Notes under the pieces: model-generated
What the model saw: only the letters and a program-made list of their open reading frames with translations
Database searches by the model: none
What the model was told of the DNA's origin: nothing
Made by a program: the position numbers and the translations under genes
DNA from: an uncultured Nitrospira sp.
GTDB taxonomy: Bacteria > Nitrospirota > Nitrospiria > Nitrospirales > Nitrospiraceae
DNA length: 64,000 bases
Direction: 5' to 3'
NCBI GenBank assembly: GCA_902500775.1
Contig: CABVRZ010000015.1
Span: forward strand, 1-64,000
Part shown: piece after piece, positions 35,766 to 44,032 of the stretch
How the letters are laid out: the number at the start of each line of letters is the position of its first letter
How positions within the stretch are numbered: position 1 is the stretch's first letter

Positions 35766-36755
35766 ATGAGACCCAGAAAGAGTCTATCCCCAACCACGGG
35801 CAAAGCCGATAGGTGGGGTTTAAGCCTCCACTACTCACGCTTGGTTAGCGCCTTTGTGCTTCTTATGATAACTAGTGCGCTGGTCGCCTGTGGAATGGGG
35901 ATCGCCGAACACACCGTGATGAGGAACGACCAAAATCAAAGTAAAATAACGGGAAAAACGCTCTTGATTGGCGACAAACCCGAAACACCTAACTATGGGC
36001 TTTATAGCTATGTGCTGTTCGAGTCTCCCCCAACTGCCGCGACCAAGCCCATCTACCTTGCGATCATTTCAGCTTGCCTGAAAGAAGTTCCGGATCTCGA
36101 CAAATTAGAACAGACCTATCCTGATAGGAAGATGCTCAATGCGATGTTCATTCCGGTCAAGGTGTTTCCGTTTGAGCAAACTGAACACAACTCAGTCACC
36201 GGTGACAGCACAAATTCTCAGGTGCCACAGCCTGAACACGTACAGTTGAGGGCAAGAGCGGAACAGATTCTTGAGCAATACAACTACGATCGGGCCCGAG
36301 AGATTCTCCGAAAGCTTTCCAATGTCCAGAAAAATGGTGGGCCTTATCTCGCCTCCAGTCTTGTGCCAGTTTCAAGTGGAAACGGGACAAGTTCCTTCTT
36401 GTTTCAAGATTTGTCGGTGATTCGCTCAGTGTCCAGCCAAGACGAGCAGACTGAAATGGCCTTTCAGTGGGTGCTCGACTTCGTCAATCGAATCAGCAAC
36501 CCACGATCCATTGCCTGGGGCCGTCCCCTACTGGATCAATTCCTCAACAAGACACTGGATTCAATGCAAGTCGCATTAACTCACCGTGGAGTGCCAGTCA
36601 CCCAGCCACAACTCAAGGAGTATGTCAGCCTTAGCGATATAGTCTTCCAACCTGAAGATAACTCGTCGAAACGAACATTTCTTTTCCCCCAGGGAAACCT
36701 AGCGGGTAATGGTACTCTTGCCTTTGGGATCGATCGTTTTTCGTACCGAGACTAG
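35766..36755 (+). CDS. Lipoprotein of unknown function
   Basis: The 329-residue protein has a hydrophobic stretch FVLLMITSALVAC ending in a lipobox-like LVAC at about residue 42, preceded by an unusually long basic N-terminus. The mature part shows no recognised domain; a helical segment RARAEQILEQYNYDRAREIL resembles one TPR-like hairpin. It follows the M48 lipoprotein gene and is probably co-expressed. Its last 57 bp overlap the 3' end of the TIR-STAND gene on the opposite strand. The spacer before it contains a direct repeat of AATATAGACAG. Confidence 0.65.
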   Translation: MRPRKSLSPTTGKADRWGLSLHYSRLVSAFVLLMITSALVACGMGIAEHTVMRNDQNQSKITGKTLLIGDKPETPNYGLYSYVLFESPPTAATKPIYLAIISACLKEVPDLDKLEQTYPDRKMLNAMFIPVKVFPFEQTEHNSVTGDSTNSQVPQPEHVQLRARAEQILEQYNYDRAREILRKLSNVQKNGGPYLASSLVPVSSGNGTSSFLFQDLSVIRSVSSQDEQTEMAFQWVLDFVNRISNPRSIAWGRPLLDQFLNKTLDSMQVALTHRGVPVTQPQLKEYVSLSDIVFQPEDNSSKRTFLFPQGNLAGNGTLAFGIDRFSYRD

Positions 36756-39572
36756 CTTCTTCTCAGAATCAGTCTTCGCCAAGGCGTCAAAAAGAAGGAG
36801 TCTGCGCCGGACAATGCCCGGCTCGTGAGTAAGGCTATGGGCGGCCCCGTAGGCAATGATGGCTTCATCGAGGTAGGGTTCGTTCAATGAAAGCGTCAGG
36901 CCACAATAGCTCAATCCCATTGTATCAAGCGCTCGGTAGTACGCGGACGTTTGATTGAACACCAGTTCAGCTTGATTACGTGCTTTAAGAAAAGCTTTGG
37001 CTGCCTCAGAATTTTTTTCCAACCGATACAGTATAATACCTCGAAGAGAGTGAGCTTCTGGGCTAAAAAGTGGTGTATTGAATTGCACTGCCTCGTTAAC
37101 AATCTTTTCTCCATCTTCAAGCTTAGCGGTCAGGAGATAGGCCGTAGCCAATTCAATCCTGGTAGTTTGCTGCAGTTGCCTATTCTGAGTGGCATCAGCC
37201 AGTTCTATTGCCTTGGTGAGGTGCTCAACAGCGAATATGTATTTTTCTCCATTTAGATTGAGAATTCCCAGGTTTCTCCTCGCAGCAGACTCCCCAAGTT
37301 GGAATCCGATATCTTTGGCTATCTCGCAAGCCTGCTTGCACTTACCCTCTGCCTTGTGGTCATAACCCTGTGCCTCAAGCTGTTGTCCAAGATTGACGAG
37401 CGCAACCACTTCACTCTCCCGCTGATCATTCTCACGTGCGAGTGTCAGCGCTTGTTCACTCGCTCTCATTGCATCGGAAATCTTCCCTAGACCGGCCCAC
37501 GAATCACTGAGGATGTTCCAGATATGAGCCTCCCAGGCCTCGTCTTTCGTCTGTCGAGCCAACTCTAGAGCGGCCATGCAGTAGAGCGCGCTTCCCACAA
37601 GATCGCCAGATTCTTGCATGCAAAGGGCGAGATTCCCGAGGTAGCGCCTCTCCCTTCTCCGATCGGACACATTTAGAGCACACTCCAACCCCTTTTCATA
37701 ATAATCTGCTGCATCATCGAGTCTTCCGAGCCGATGATAAATCCCGGCGAATCGATCAAGATGGCGGCATACAAGGTCACTGTTTTCCGGCTTGCGAGCC
37801 AGTTCTTCAAAATATCCATCTAACTTCTTGTAACATTCTGTTAGCTCCTGGTAACGCCCCAGCTGATTTAGATGAGGTTCAAGTTGTGTCAATACGTTGA
37901 CCGCATCTGGGTAGTTCTTCTGTTTGTGAAGATGGTTAAAGAGCAGAATGAGCGAAGCAGCCTCAGTTGTCGGATCGCCCGCTAAAACATCCTGTTGATT
38001 GCAGTCGCTGACTTGAGAAGCCACATACCGCCGGTCAGTTTCTTGAAGGAGGTACCCTTCATTTGTTTTTTCGACCAGCTGCATTACCGTCAACTGGTCC
38101 AGAACCTGCCGAGCATCGATGTCCGGATAGTCGTACCGGAACGTCTTAACCACAACTTCTGCTCTAACAGGAGTGTCGGATGACGACAACACTCGCATCA
38201 TGGCCTTAGAATCCTCATCAAGACAAGCGTAGCTTTCCCCGATGAGGGCGTTAAAGACATCATCTAGATAGGGCAGGTTTTCATCCCTCAGAATATCTCG
38301 TGGTGAAATTAAAGGATTTGTTTTTAGCACAGCGTGTATAGTCTCGATCGCGCGGGGATTGCATTGCGTGAACCGGCACAGTTCGTTCAAGAGTTTGTCA
38401 TCGCCTTGAAGTCCTAGACTGCTATCCTGAGCCAATCTCTCGAGTAGCTGGATAGCTTCCGATCGTGGGAGTCCACCACCTAAGTTTCGGCTATCCCACC
38501 GGCCAAGTAGATCCGTAGGCAAATCATCTGGAACAATCTGAGAGGTCCCAATCACTTTTAACTTATGATTGGTGAGGGTAAGAACGGTCTGTAGGGCATC
38601 ACGAAGATTCGGATCAGTCAGTTTTCTAGTCTTGAGATCAATCAATTCGTCAAGGTGATCGACTAGGAGTACCACGCGGTGATCTGATAGGCCTGAAAGT
38701 AGATGTGCGATCGTTGAGGCAAGAGATTTCTCTCGTGGGGTCAGGCCTGGTACAGGAGGTATTGACTTGCGGATCTTATCCAGCAGATTAAGCCAATCCG
38801 GCAGGGAATGGTGATTCTGATTAAGATAGGAAACGGCGTGGATGGGAACCATGCGCCCTGAATCAGTCCACTTTCCACGTTGGATTTCGTCAAGCACATG
38901 ACAGGTTAGCGCCGTCTTCCCAGATCCTGATCTCCCCCAAATCCAAAGTACTGAGCTAGCGTCATCGGACAGGAAACCTTCAATGAGCCGACACTGTTCA
39001 GTACGTCCGACGAAATGGACCGATCCTCGAGTCGTAGGTTTATTGATCACGATCGGCTGAATCTCGCCAGGGGAAGTGGCTGTGGGCACTACAGGCTCGG
39101 TCGTGACGGGAGGCAGCTGACTTTCTTCCTGATCTTGCACCAGAAAGTCATGGAGTTCATTGAGGCCATCTTCAAAACTTGATGAGAAATCAATAAATTT
39201 TCGGATACTTAGTCGTAGGGGGAGATCTATATTGGAATCAATGCACAGCGAGACAATCGTCTTATTTTTTCTAAAACCTCGATCCAACTCAGCCTGACAG
39301 TACTCACTTTTAACGCTGTTGGTGGTTGCAACAAAAAGTATAGTGCTACAGATGTCGATTGCTTGTTGAATGGTGGGGTCAATTAGGGATCCCGCTCGCA
39401 GGTCACGCCGATCGAACCAAACTGCAAACCTCTGAGGGCCTCTCTGAATTCCCCTTCTAATTTTTTCCACATTTGCATGATCGGCATGGTCATAACTAAT
39501 AAAATATCGGGGAGTCCCGATATCATGGACTAGTGGATTGGGGACATGGCTGTTTGAAAGATTAGTAGACAT
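36699..39572 (-). CDS. TIR-STAND ATPase-TPR protein (bacterial NLR-like)
   Basis: The 957-residue protein has three regions. Residues 20-145 form a TIR domain: RYFISYDHAD, FDRRDLRAGSLI and SVKSEYCQAELDRGF, with a Glu at 95 where NAD-cleaving TIR domains have their catalytic Glu. Residues 185-520 form a STAND-type ATPase with Walker A GRSGSGKTAL (213-220) and Walker B VVLLVDHLDEL (300-310). From about 570 to 920 there are many TPR repeats (for example LGRLDDAADYYEKGLECALN). Proteins of this layout act as sensors in antiviral and signalling systems. It is last in an operon behind the GTPase gene (24 bp gap). The trigger is unknown. Confidence 0.88.
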   Translation of the reverse strand: MSTNLSNSHVPNPLVHDIGTPRYFISYDHADHANVEKIRRGIQRGPQRFAVWFDRRDLRAGSLIDPTIQQAIDICSTILFVATTNSVKSEYCQAELDRGFRKNKTIVSLCIDSNIDLPLRLSIRKFIDFSSSFEDGLNELHDFLVQDQEESQLPPVTTEPVVPTATSPGEIQPIVINKPTTRGSVHFVGRTEQCRLIEGFLSDDASSVLWIWGRSGSGKTALTCHVLDEIQRGKWTDSGRMVPIHAVSYLNQNHHSLPDWLNLLDKIRKSIPPVPGLTPREKSLASTIAHLLSGLSDHRVVLLVDHLDELIDLKTRKLTDPNLRDALQTVLTLTNHKLKVIGTSQIVPDDLPTDLLGRWDSRNLGGGLPRSEAIQLLERLAQDSSLGLQGDDKLLNELCRFTQCNPRAIETIHAVLKTNPLISPRDILRDENLPYLDDVFNALIGESYACLDEDSKAMMRVLSSSDTPVRAEVVVKTFRYDYPDIDARQVLDQLTVMQLVEKTNEGYLLQETDRRYVASQVSDCNQQDVLAGDPTTEAASLILLFNHLHKQKNYPDAVNVLTQLEPHLNQLGRYQELTECYKKLDGYFEELARKPENSDLVCRHLDRFAGIYHRLGRLDDAADYYEKGLECALNVSDRRRERRYLGNLALCMQESGDLVGSALYCMAALELARQTKDEAWEAHIWNILSDSWAGLGKISDAMRASEQALTLARENDQRESEVVALVNLGQQLEAQGYDHKAEGKCKQACEIAKDIGFQLGESAARRNLGILNLNGEKYIFAVEHLTKAIELADATQNRQLQQTTRIELATAYLLTAKLEDGEKIVNEAVQFNTPLFSPEAHSLRGIILYRLEKNSEAAKAFLKARNQAELVFNQTSAYYRALDTMGLSYCGLTLSLNEPYLDEAIIAYGAAHSLTHEPGIVRRRLLLFDALAKTDSEKKLVSVRKTIDPKGKSTITR

Positions 39573-39596
39573 CTGGTAATAGGCCTGGATGGCTGT

Positions 39597-40694
39597 TCAG
39601 GATTCTGACGGTTGTCGATGGAGGTCAACCTTCTGATCTTGTATATGTTGGAGATAGGCCCTAAGGTTAGGGGCAAGTCTCTTAATCACCAGCCATTTCC
39701 GATAGCCGATCGCGGTCGCTGTGAATTCGAGATCAAGGGTTTCGTGACCTTCCCACTTTTCAGCCTTCCAACCTGAACAAAGTTTGCCTGTCCTGTGCTC
39801 ATTCCACCAATTCTTGGCCTTAGGCATGAACTGCTTCAAAGAAACAGCAATTTCAGTCCAGAGCTCCTGGTGGGGCTGGTTGGAAAACCTCTCGATTAGA
39901 CATAGAGCCCAATCGGGCACATCATCCCGCATCGACCGAAACGCATGGCCATCTGTGCATCGCTCAAGTACCAGGCTATCCAGTGCTTCAAACAGATTAT
40001 TGAACAGGGCTCGTTCTTCCTTTTCTGCAGGAAAAATTGAAGAACTGTTATATTCAAGGTCCCTCTCAAGGATTGGCACTTCATAACTTTTTGGATCGGC
40101 CAAATCCATAGGCGTATCCCGGTCATCACCCGTGAGTTGCTCAGTTTGACTCTCACACCGCCTATCGATCTCGAGCATCTGCTTTGCTAGGTACTCGAAC
40201 GCCGCATTCACCCTCTCGCCAGTTTTGGCACTGGTCTCAAAAACCTTCGTGCCATCTCCAAAGAGTTCAAGGGCACGTTTAGTTACTGCGGAAGATTGAA
40301 GGATGTCCTGCTTATTCACTAGAAGCACAAATGGAGGATCGTCTGTATCGGAGCGGATACTTTGCTCCTTTGCAGCCGAGATGAGGCCGTTCGCTACATC
40401 AAGCGTGTCGGGACGAGTGACGTCCGCAACCAGGATATAACCCTCGGCGTTTTCTAGGGAGTCATCGTGGTGTGCCTGCCGTGGATCGTCTGTTCCGGCT
40501 AGATCATAAATATTCAACTTGACTAGTTCTTCATCGCATATAACAGACGTGTCATACAGTTGAGTACCAATCGTGGTCCTATAGTTTTCATCGAAAACTT
40601 TCTCTACAAATTGTTTGACGAGCGAAGTCTTTCCTACGCCACTCGCACCCAGCAAGCAAATCGTTTTGCTTTTGCTGCTGAGCGACCGTGTCAT
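39597..40694 (-). CDS. Rab/Ras-like small GTPase with a novel C-terminal extension
   Basis: Residues 10-172 form a Ras-superfamily G domain: G1 GASGVGKTS (16-24), switch I TTIGT, G3 DLAGTDD (64-70), G4 NKQD (127-130) and G5 TSAK (154-157). The Gln that normally follows DxAG is Thr, so intrinsic hydrolysis may be altered. Residues 190-365 have no recognised fold; they are Trp-rich (DWALCLIERF, KNWWNEHRTG, KAEKWEGHET). There is no C-terminal Cys for lipidation. Its ATG overlaps the stop of the OmpA-type gene (4 bp), so the two are translationally coupled. Confidence 0.88.
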   Translation of the reverse strand: MTRSLSSKSKTICLLGASGVGKTSLVKQFVEKVFDENYRTTIGTQLYDTSVICDEELVKLNIYDLAGTDDPRQAHHDDSLENAEGYILVADVTRPDTLDVANGLISAAKEQSIRSDTDDPPFVLLVNKQDILQSSAVTKRALELFGDGTKVFETSAKTGERVNAAFEYLAKQMLEIDRRCESQTEQLTGDDRDTPMDLADPKSYEVPILERDLEYNSSSIFPAEKEERALFNNLFEALDSLVLERCTDGHAFRSMRDDVPDWALCLIERFSNQPHQELWTEIAVSLKQFMPKAKNWWNEHRTGKLCSGWKAEKWEGHETLDLEFTATAIGYRKWLVIKRLAPNLRAYLQHIQDQKVDLHRQPSES

Positions 40695-42538
40695 AGCCTG
40701 GGCCCCGCCGATGCAGAATCGTTGACTGTGACATGAAACGATACTTGTCGTGTCCGTAGAGATTTGGTTCCCCGTGCTCCAGTCGTTGCCGAAGGGTCGA
40801 CTGGAGCAGCAACCGCCCTGAAATTGATGGTCGTGAGCTGTTCGACATTAAGAATGGACATGATCCCTCGTGCACGTGCAAGCGCTAGGCGACGATTCAG
40901 CTCGGCAGAACCCTCATCGCTGGTATTGCCATGAATCTCCACCTGTATTCGATTACCAAGTTGCTGGGCCAGCTCATCGCATTTATGAAGCGTCTGGAGC
41001 AATACCTGTAGTACCGCCCCAGGTTCTGCCGTAAGCGACGCACTACCTACCTCGAAGTCCAGATAGGACGCTTCAATTTCTTGAACGAGTTCAGCAAGGC
41101 GCAGCCGATCTTCGTCTTGAAGTCCAGCATCTTGTATCGATGTAACACCCGGAATCGTCGGACTGGCCCTCCGAAACTGTGCAATCCAGGCATATGGTGC
41201 AGTACCGGTTATGTTCAATACCGTCGTACCATTTTGGACTGAGAGGCGGACCGATTCTGGCGCATGTAAGATGTCCTTGGCCCTTCGCGCCACCAGTTCG
41301 GGCTGCAGCGATAGGTAAGGTTCAAGTTGAAAGTCAATCGCGTCGGTTGATAGCCCCACCTCCTGAGCGATTTTCTGCGGATCATCAGAGAGCGGATCAC
41401 GCAAGCCGTACACAATGGTCTTGCCGTCCTTTCCATAAGTAGCGTCAATGGATGTGATGTGGATACCATGCTTCTCCCTGGCCTCATCCTGAAATTCTGC
41501 CCATCGCTGTTTTTCATCAACCTCTCGCCGCCATTCGAGGTAAGTAGTAATGCCCCACCAAGCAAGCGCTCCCACTAGGAGTGCCAGCAAAGCAACCTGC
41601 GCAGGCGACACGCCGCCATTGGCCGAGCCTTGCTTGTTTGAGGAATCACTTTCCTCGTGGAGGAGACATGTCTCTAGATGCGGTCTTGCAGCCTCGAACG
41701 GCTTCTTGTCGCCTCGGAAATTCTGAAGGGCCTCGTTCAACTCCAAGTGGATAGTGTCGAGTGCATCCTGAAGTGCGGTGCGGAGTGACGGCAATGGCAA
41801 ACCAAGAACAACAGCGGCCAAGACGGCTTTAGAGCCTTGCTCGATCAATACCATCTTGCCATCGTCCATTTTGAATTCATTCATGGACGCATGTTGGGCG
41901 GCCTGAAACTCATCTTGGGCAAACTTTTGTACCGCCGTCTTGATCCTGGAAAACATGCCCGTAACCAGATCCTCATGGCCCGGATCAAAAGGTTGTATGC
42001 CGGGACCATCGACATTACAAAGTTGTGTGCCATTCTCCCTATAAAAAAGAAATACCCGTTCCACGCGGTATTTCATAGTGTGAGACAAGACGATTTCTCC
42101 GAATGGTCTGCCAGTTTTCCACGCCTCCCAGCGCCACGTCATCCCTCGCCAAGACAAACCGCTGTGGTCCAATGTTCGATTCACCGACTGCGCCATGCCT
42201 TGCACAGCAGTCTCAATGGCCTTCCGAATAGCTGGCATCATCACAGGGGAAATTGCATCGGCAATGAGTTTTGGCGAGCCTTTGATACCACGGACGAAGA
42301 CCTTCCCGATGAGAGGTGCCAGAGATTTTTCGAGTTGCTGGTCCTGCTTGGCGCGTTGACAGATAGCATTCGGCAAGACATTGGCGACGGCGGGCGAATC
42401 AATCACCGAATCCCTGAGGCGTTTTTCGAGTCGGTCGAGTCGGTCTCGCTCCGCCCGAAGCAGCACTTTTTGGATTTCTTCGAGGCCGTCGCTTGTCGGG
42501 TGAGCTGTCAAGGTGCTGGGTTCTTGAGAGTCGGACAT
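40691..42538 (-). CDS. Single-pass membrane protein with C-terminal OmpA domain
   Basis: The product has 615 residues from ATG 42538 (GGAG 7 bp upstream). An N-terminal soluble region (1-310) contains IRKAIETAVQGMAQSVNRTL and LSWRGMTWRWEAWKTGRPF, a pattern I associate with OmpA-domain proteins of cyanobacteria and proteobacteria. One transmembrane helix follows (about 312-334, VALLALLVGALAWWGITTYL), then a BON-like stretch (RLSVQNGTTVLNITG) and an OmpA/MotB peptidoglycan-binding domain (480-600, with IQVEIHGNTSDEGSAELNRR). The C-terminus should be periplasmic and the N-terminus cytoplasmic, where the GTPase encoded next could bind. It has no cleavable signal peptide. Confidence 0.83.
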   Translation of the reverse strand: MSDSQEPSTLTAHPTSDGLEEIQKVLLRAERDRLDRLEKRLRDSVIDSPAVANVLPNAICQRAKQDQQLEKSLAPLIGKVFVRGIKGSPKLIADAISPVMMPAIRKAIETAVQGMAQSVNRTLDHSGLSWRGMTWRWEAWKTGRPFGEIVLSHTMKYRVERVFLFYRENGTQLCNVDGPGIQPFDPGHEDLVTGMFSRIKTAVQKFAQDEFQAAQHASMNEFKMDDGKMVLIEQGSKAVLAAVVLGLPLPSLRTALQDALDTIHLELNEALQNFRGDKKPFEAARPHLETCLLHEESDSSNKQGSANGGVSPAQVALLALLVGALAWWGITTYLEWRREVDEKQRWAEFQDEAREKHGIHITSIDATYGKDGKTIVYGLRDPLSDDPQKIAQEVGLSTDAIDFQLEPYLSLQPELVARRAKDILHAPESVRLSVQNGTTVLNITGTAPYAWIAQFRRASPTIPGVTSIQDAGLQDEDRLRLAELVQEIEASYLDFEVGSASLTAEPGAVLQVLLQTLHKCDELAQQLGNRIQVEIHGNTSDEGSAELNRRLALARARGIMSILNVEQLTTINFRAVAAPVDPSATTGARGTKSLRTRQVSFHVTVNDSASAGPRL

Positions 42539-42669
42539 GGCCTTGCTCCGGTGGTCAAGCAGATCCCAGGTGCAATAGATCACCTGGGGCTTCAAAATGA
42601 GGATTCTGTGCGATCACAGGCACACTGCTTTTGTTCCCCTCCTACCTCTGTATAGAGACTATGGATCTA

Positions 42670-43296
42670 TCACTTCCCACGAGTGGGGGCGAGGTCTCCA
42701 CTTAACGACTGCGCAGATTTTTCGAACAATTCTGCGAGTACGGCACGCGTGACTTTTTCCCGACGCAATTCAGCTAGGGCTGCTTCCATGGCATTCGAGA
42801 GTTCTTCGTTTTTCTTTTGCATCTCCGTCGACAGAGTCTGCTGTTGATCAGCAATACGCTGGTGCAATTCTCGGCTTTTCGTCGAGGCTTGCTGGTCCAG
42901 TTGCGCGGTGCTGGTGGCAACCGTCTTCCCCAATTCCTTCAGGTCGTGCATAAGGCTGGCAGTCGCCTGCGCCCGGCCTTCGTGCTCGTTCTTGATCTGA
43001 CCCGTCAGCGCTTCGACTTGTTGTTTGACGAACGATTCAAGCGAATCGAATCGACTATCCAATTTCTGTGTCAATTCGTTGGCTACGCGAGTGAGCGATT
43101 CTTCAAGCTGCGTGATGCGCTGTGCATGTTCCCGGAATTGCACGCCAAAGAGCAGTTCCTGGACCCTCGCCAGACCATCGGGAGTATTGCTGTTCACCTC
43201 CAGCGATTGGCTACGGCCCTCATCATCGGACCCGGTTCCTTTGTTGGTGTGCAAGGAGGACTTCGGTGACTCTCTCTCAGTAGTGGGGGATTTCAT
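42670..43296 (-). CDS. Soluble coiled-coil protein, first gene of the GTPase/TIR operon
   Basis: The 208-residue protein is mostly coiled coil from residue 45 to 195 (FREHAQRITQLEESLTRVAN, LDSRFDSLESFVKQQVEALT). The N-terminus is Ser/Thr-rich and charged. Residues 39-50 (DGLARVQELLFG) resemble residues 17-28 of the OmpA-type protein encoded next (DGLEEIQKVLLR), suggesting a shared docking or oligomerisation motif. A ribosome-binding GGAGG lies just upstream of ATG 43296. It begins the operon whose other members are the OmpA-type protein, GTPase and TIR-STAND protein. Confidence 0.75.
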   Translation of the reverse strand: MKSPTTERESPKSSLHTNKGTGSDDEGRSQSLEVNSNTPDGLARVQELLFGVQFREHAQRITQLEESLTRVANELTQKLDSRFDSLESFVKQQVEALTGQIKNEHEGRAQATASLMHDLKELGKTVATSTAQLDQQASTKSRELHQRIADQQQTLSTEMQKKNEELSNAMEAALAELRREKVTRAVLAELFEKSAQSLSGDLAPTRGK

Positions 43297-43711
43297 GGTT
43301 GTCCTCCTTCACATCGCGCCAAAGTGTTGTTCTGTCATGACCCTAAAATGACTCTGACCGTCTTGCGTAGAACTCCTCTCAGTGGCAAATACTAGCACTC
43401 TGCAACGGAACAGACAACGGGGTCTCACCTAAGCAGTAGGATTGGTGTCCCTCATCAGGCCAGTACCTGTTGAATGGGCTCAAGAAGTACGTAATCTTGA
43501 TATCACGCATGCCTACGTAAACAACCATTAGCCAATTTCATTCTAATATCATAGGGATATAGCATTGCCCGGAGTCTGTGGGTGTATGAAACGGATGGCA
43601 GACCTAGGTAGCTGGAGTATCTCCTTAGATGCGGAGGTGAATCAGAAAGGATACAATCCCACGTACGGCAACCCGCCTATAGGGACAGCTCTGGCACAGA
43701 ACAACTAGCTG
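43297..43711. other. Upstream region of the GTPase/TIR operon
   Basis: No gene is supported here. The stretch is AT-richer than its surroundings and contains the paired activator-like sites at 43617-43654. I searched the minus strand between these and the start codon at 43296 for a sigma-54 -24/-12 element and found none, so the promoter type is open. Confidence 0.4.
43617..43654. promoter_or_regulatory. Tandem activator-like sites upstream of the GTPase/TIR operon (locus D)
   Basis: GTATCTCCTTAGATGC (43617-43632) and GAATCAGAAAGGATAC (43639-43654) lie with starts 22 bp apart. The second fits GAATC-N6-GATAC exactly and the first is a weaker version. The spacing equals that at the other three loci. 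They are about 320 bp upstream of the operon start at 43296. Confidence 0.45.
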
Positions 43712-43966
43712 TTAGAAAAGATCCCCCGGTATGATCCACTCTGTAATCGGCATGAATTGCTGAAATTCAGGCTTCACACCAAAAATGCGGACCCGATAGC
43801 TCCCAATTCGCCTCTGCGATCCGTATGTGAGCGAAAACCCTGCTCCAGTCTCTTGTTCACGGCACCGCTCAAGCCTTTCAATGAGAACACTCCTCGTCAC
43901 ATGCCGACCGATCTGCATGAGTGTCTCGCGCAATATAGAAGCCGACCTTTTGAGCCATCCGAGCAA
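43712..43966 (-). CDS. Possible small hypothetical protein or gene remnant
   Basis: The 84-residue frame starts at TTG 43966 with no ribosome-binding site. The part RSVLIERLERCREQETGAGF and IGSYRVRIFGVKPEFQQFMP has protein-like composition, but I recognise no family. It could be the tail of a decayed gene. It lies between the multicopper-oxidase operon and the paired sites at 43617-43654. Confidence 0.25.
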   Translation of the reverse strand: MLGWLKRSASILRETLMQIGRHVTRSVLIERLERCREQETGAGFSLTYGSQRRIGSYRVRIFGVKPEFQQFMPITEWIIPGDLF

Positions 43967-44032
43967 CTCCCAAATAAGTTAGCGGACGTGCACAAACAGT
44001 CCAAAAACTTACCAGGGATTCTTGCTTGTACG

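Noticed and set aside
40345-40360. GTATC-N6-GATAC inside the GTPase gene
   Set aside because: It is a single unit within coding sequence without a partner site or promoter, so it is probably chance.
43675-43695. Plus-strand GG-N10-GC element near the paired sites at 43617-43654
   Set aside because: It matches the sigma-54 consensus weakly and points towards no supported plus-strand gene.
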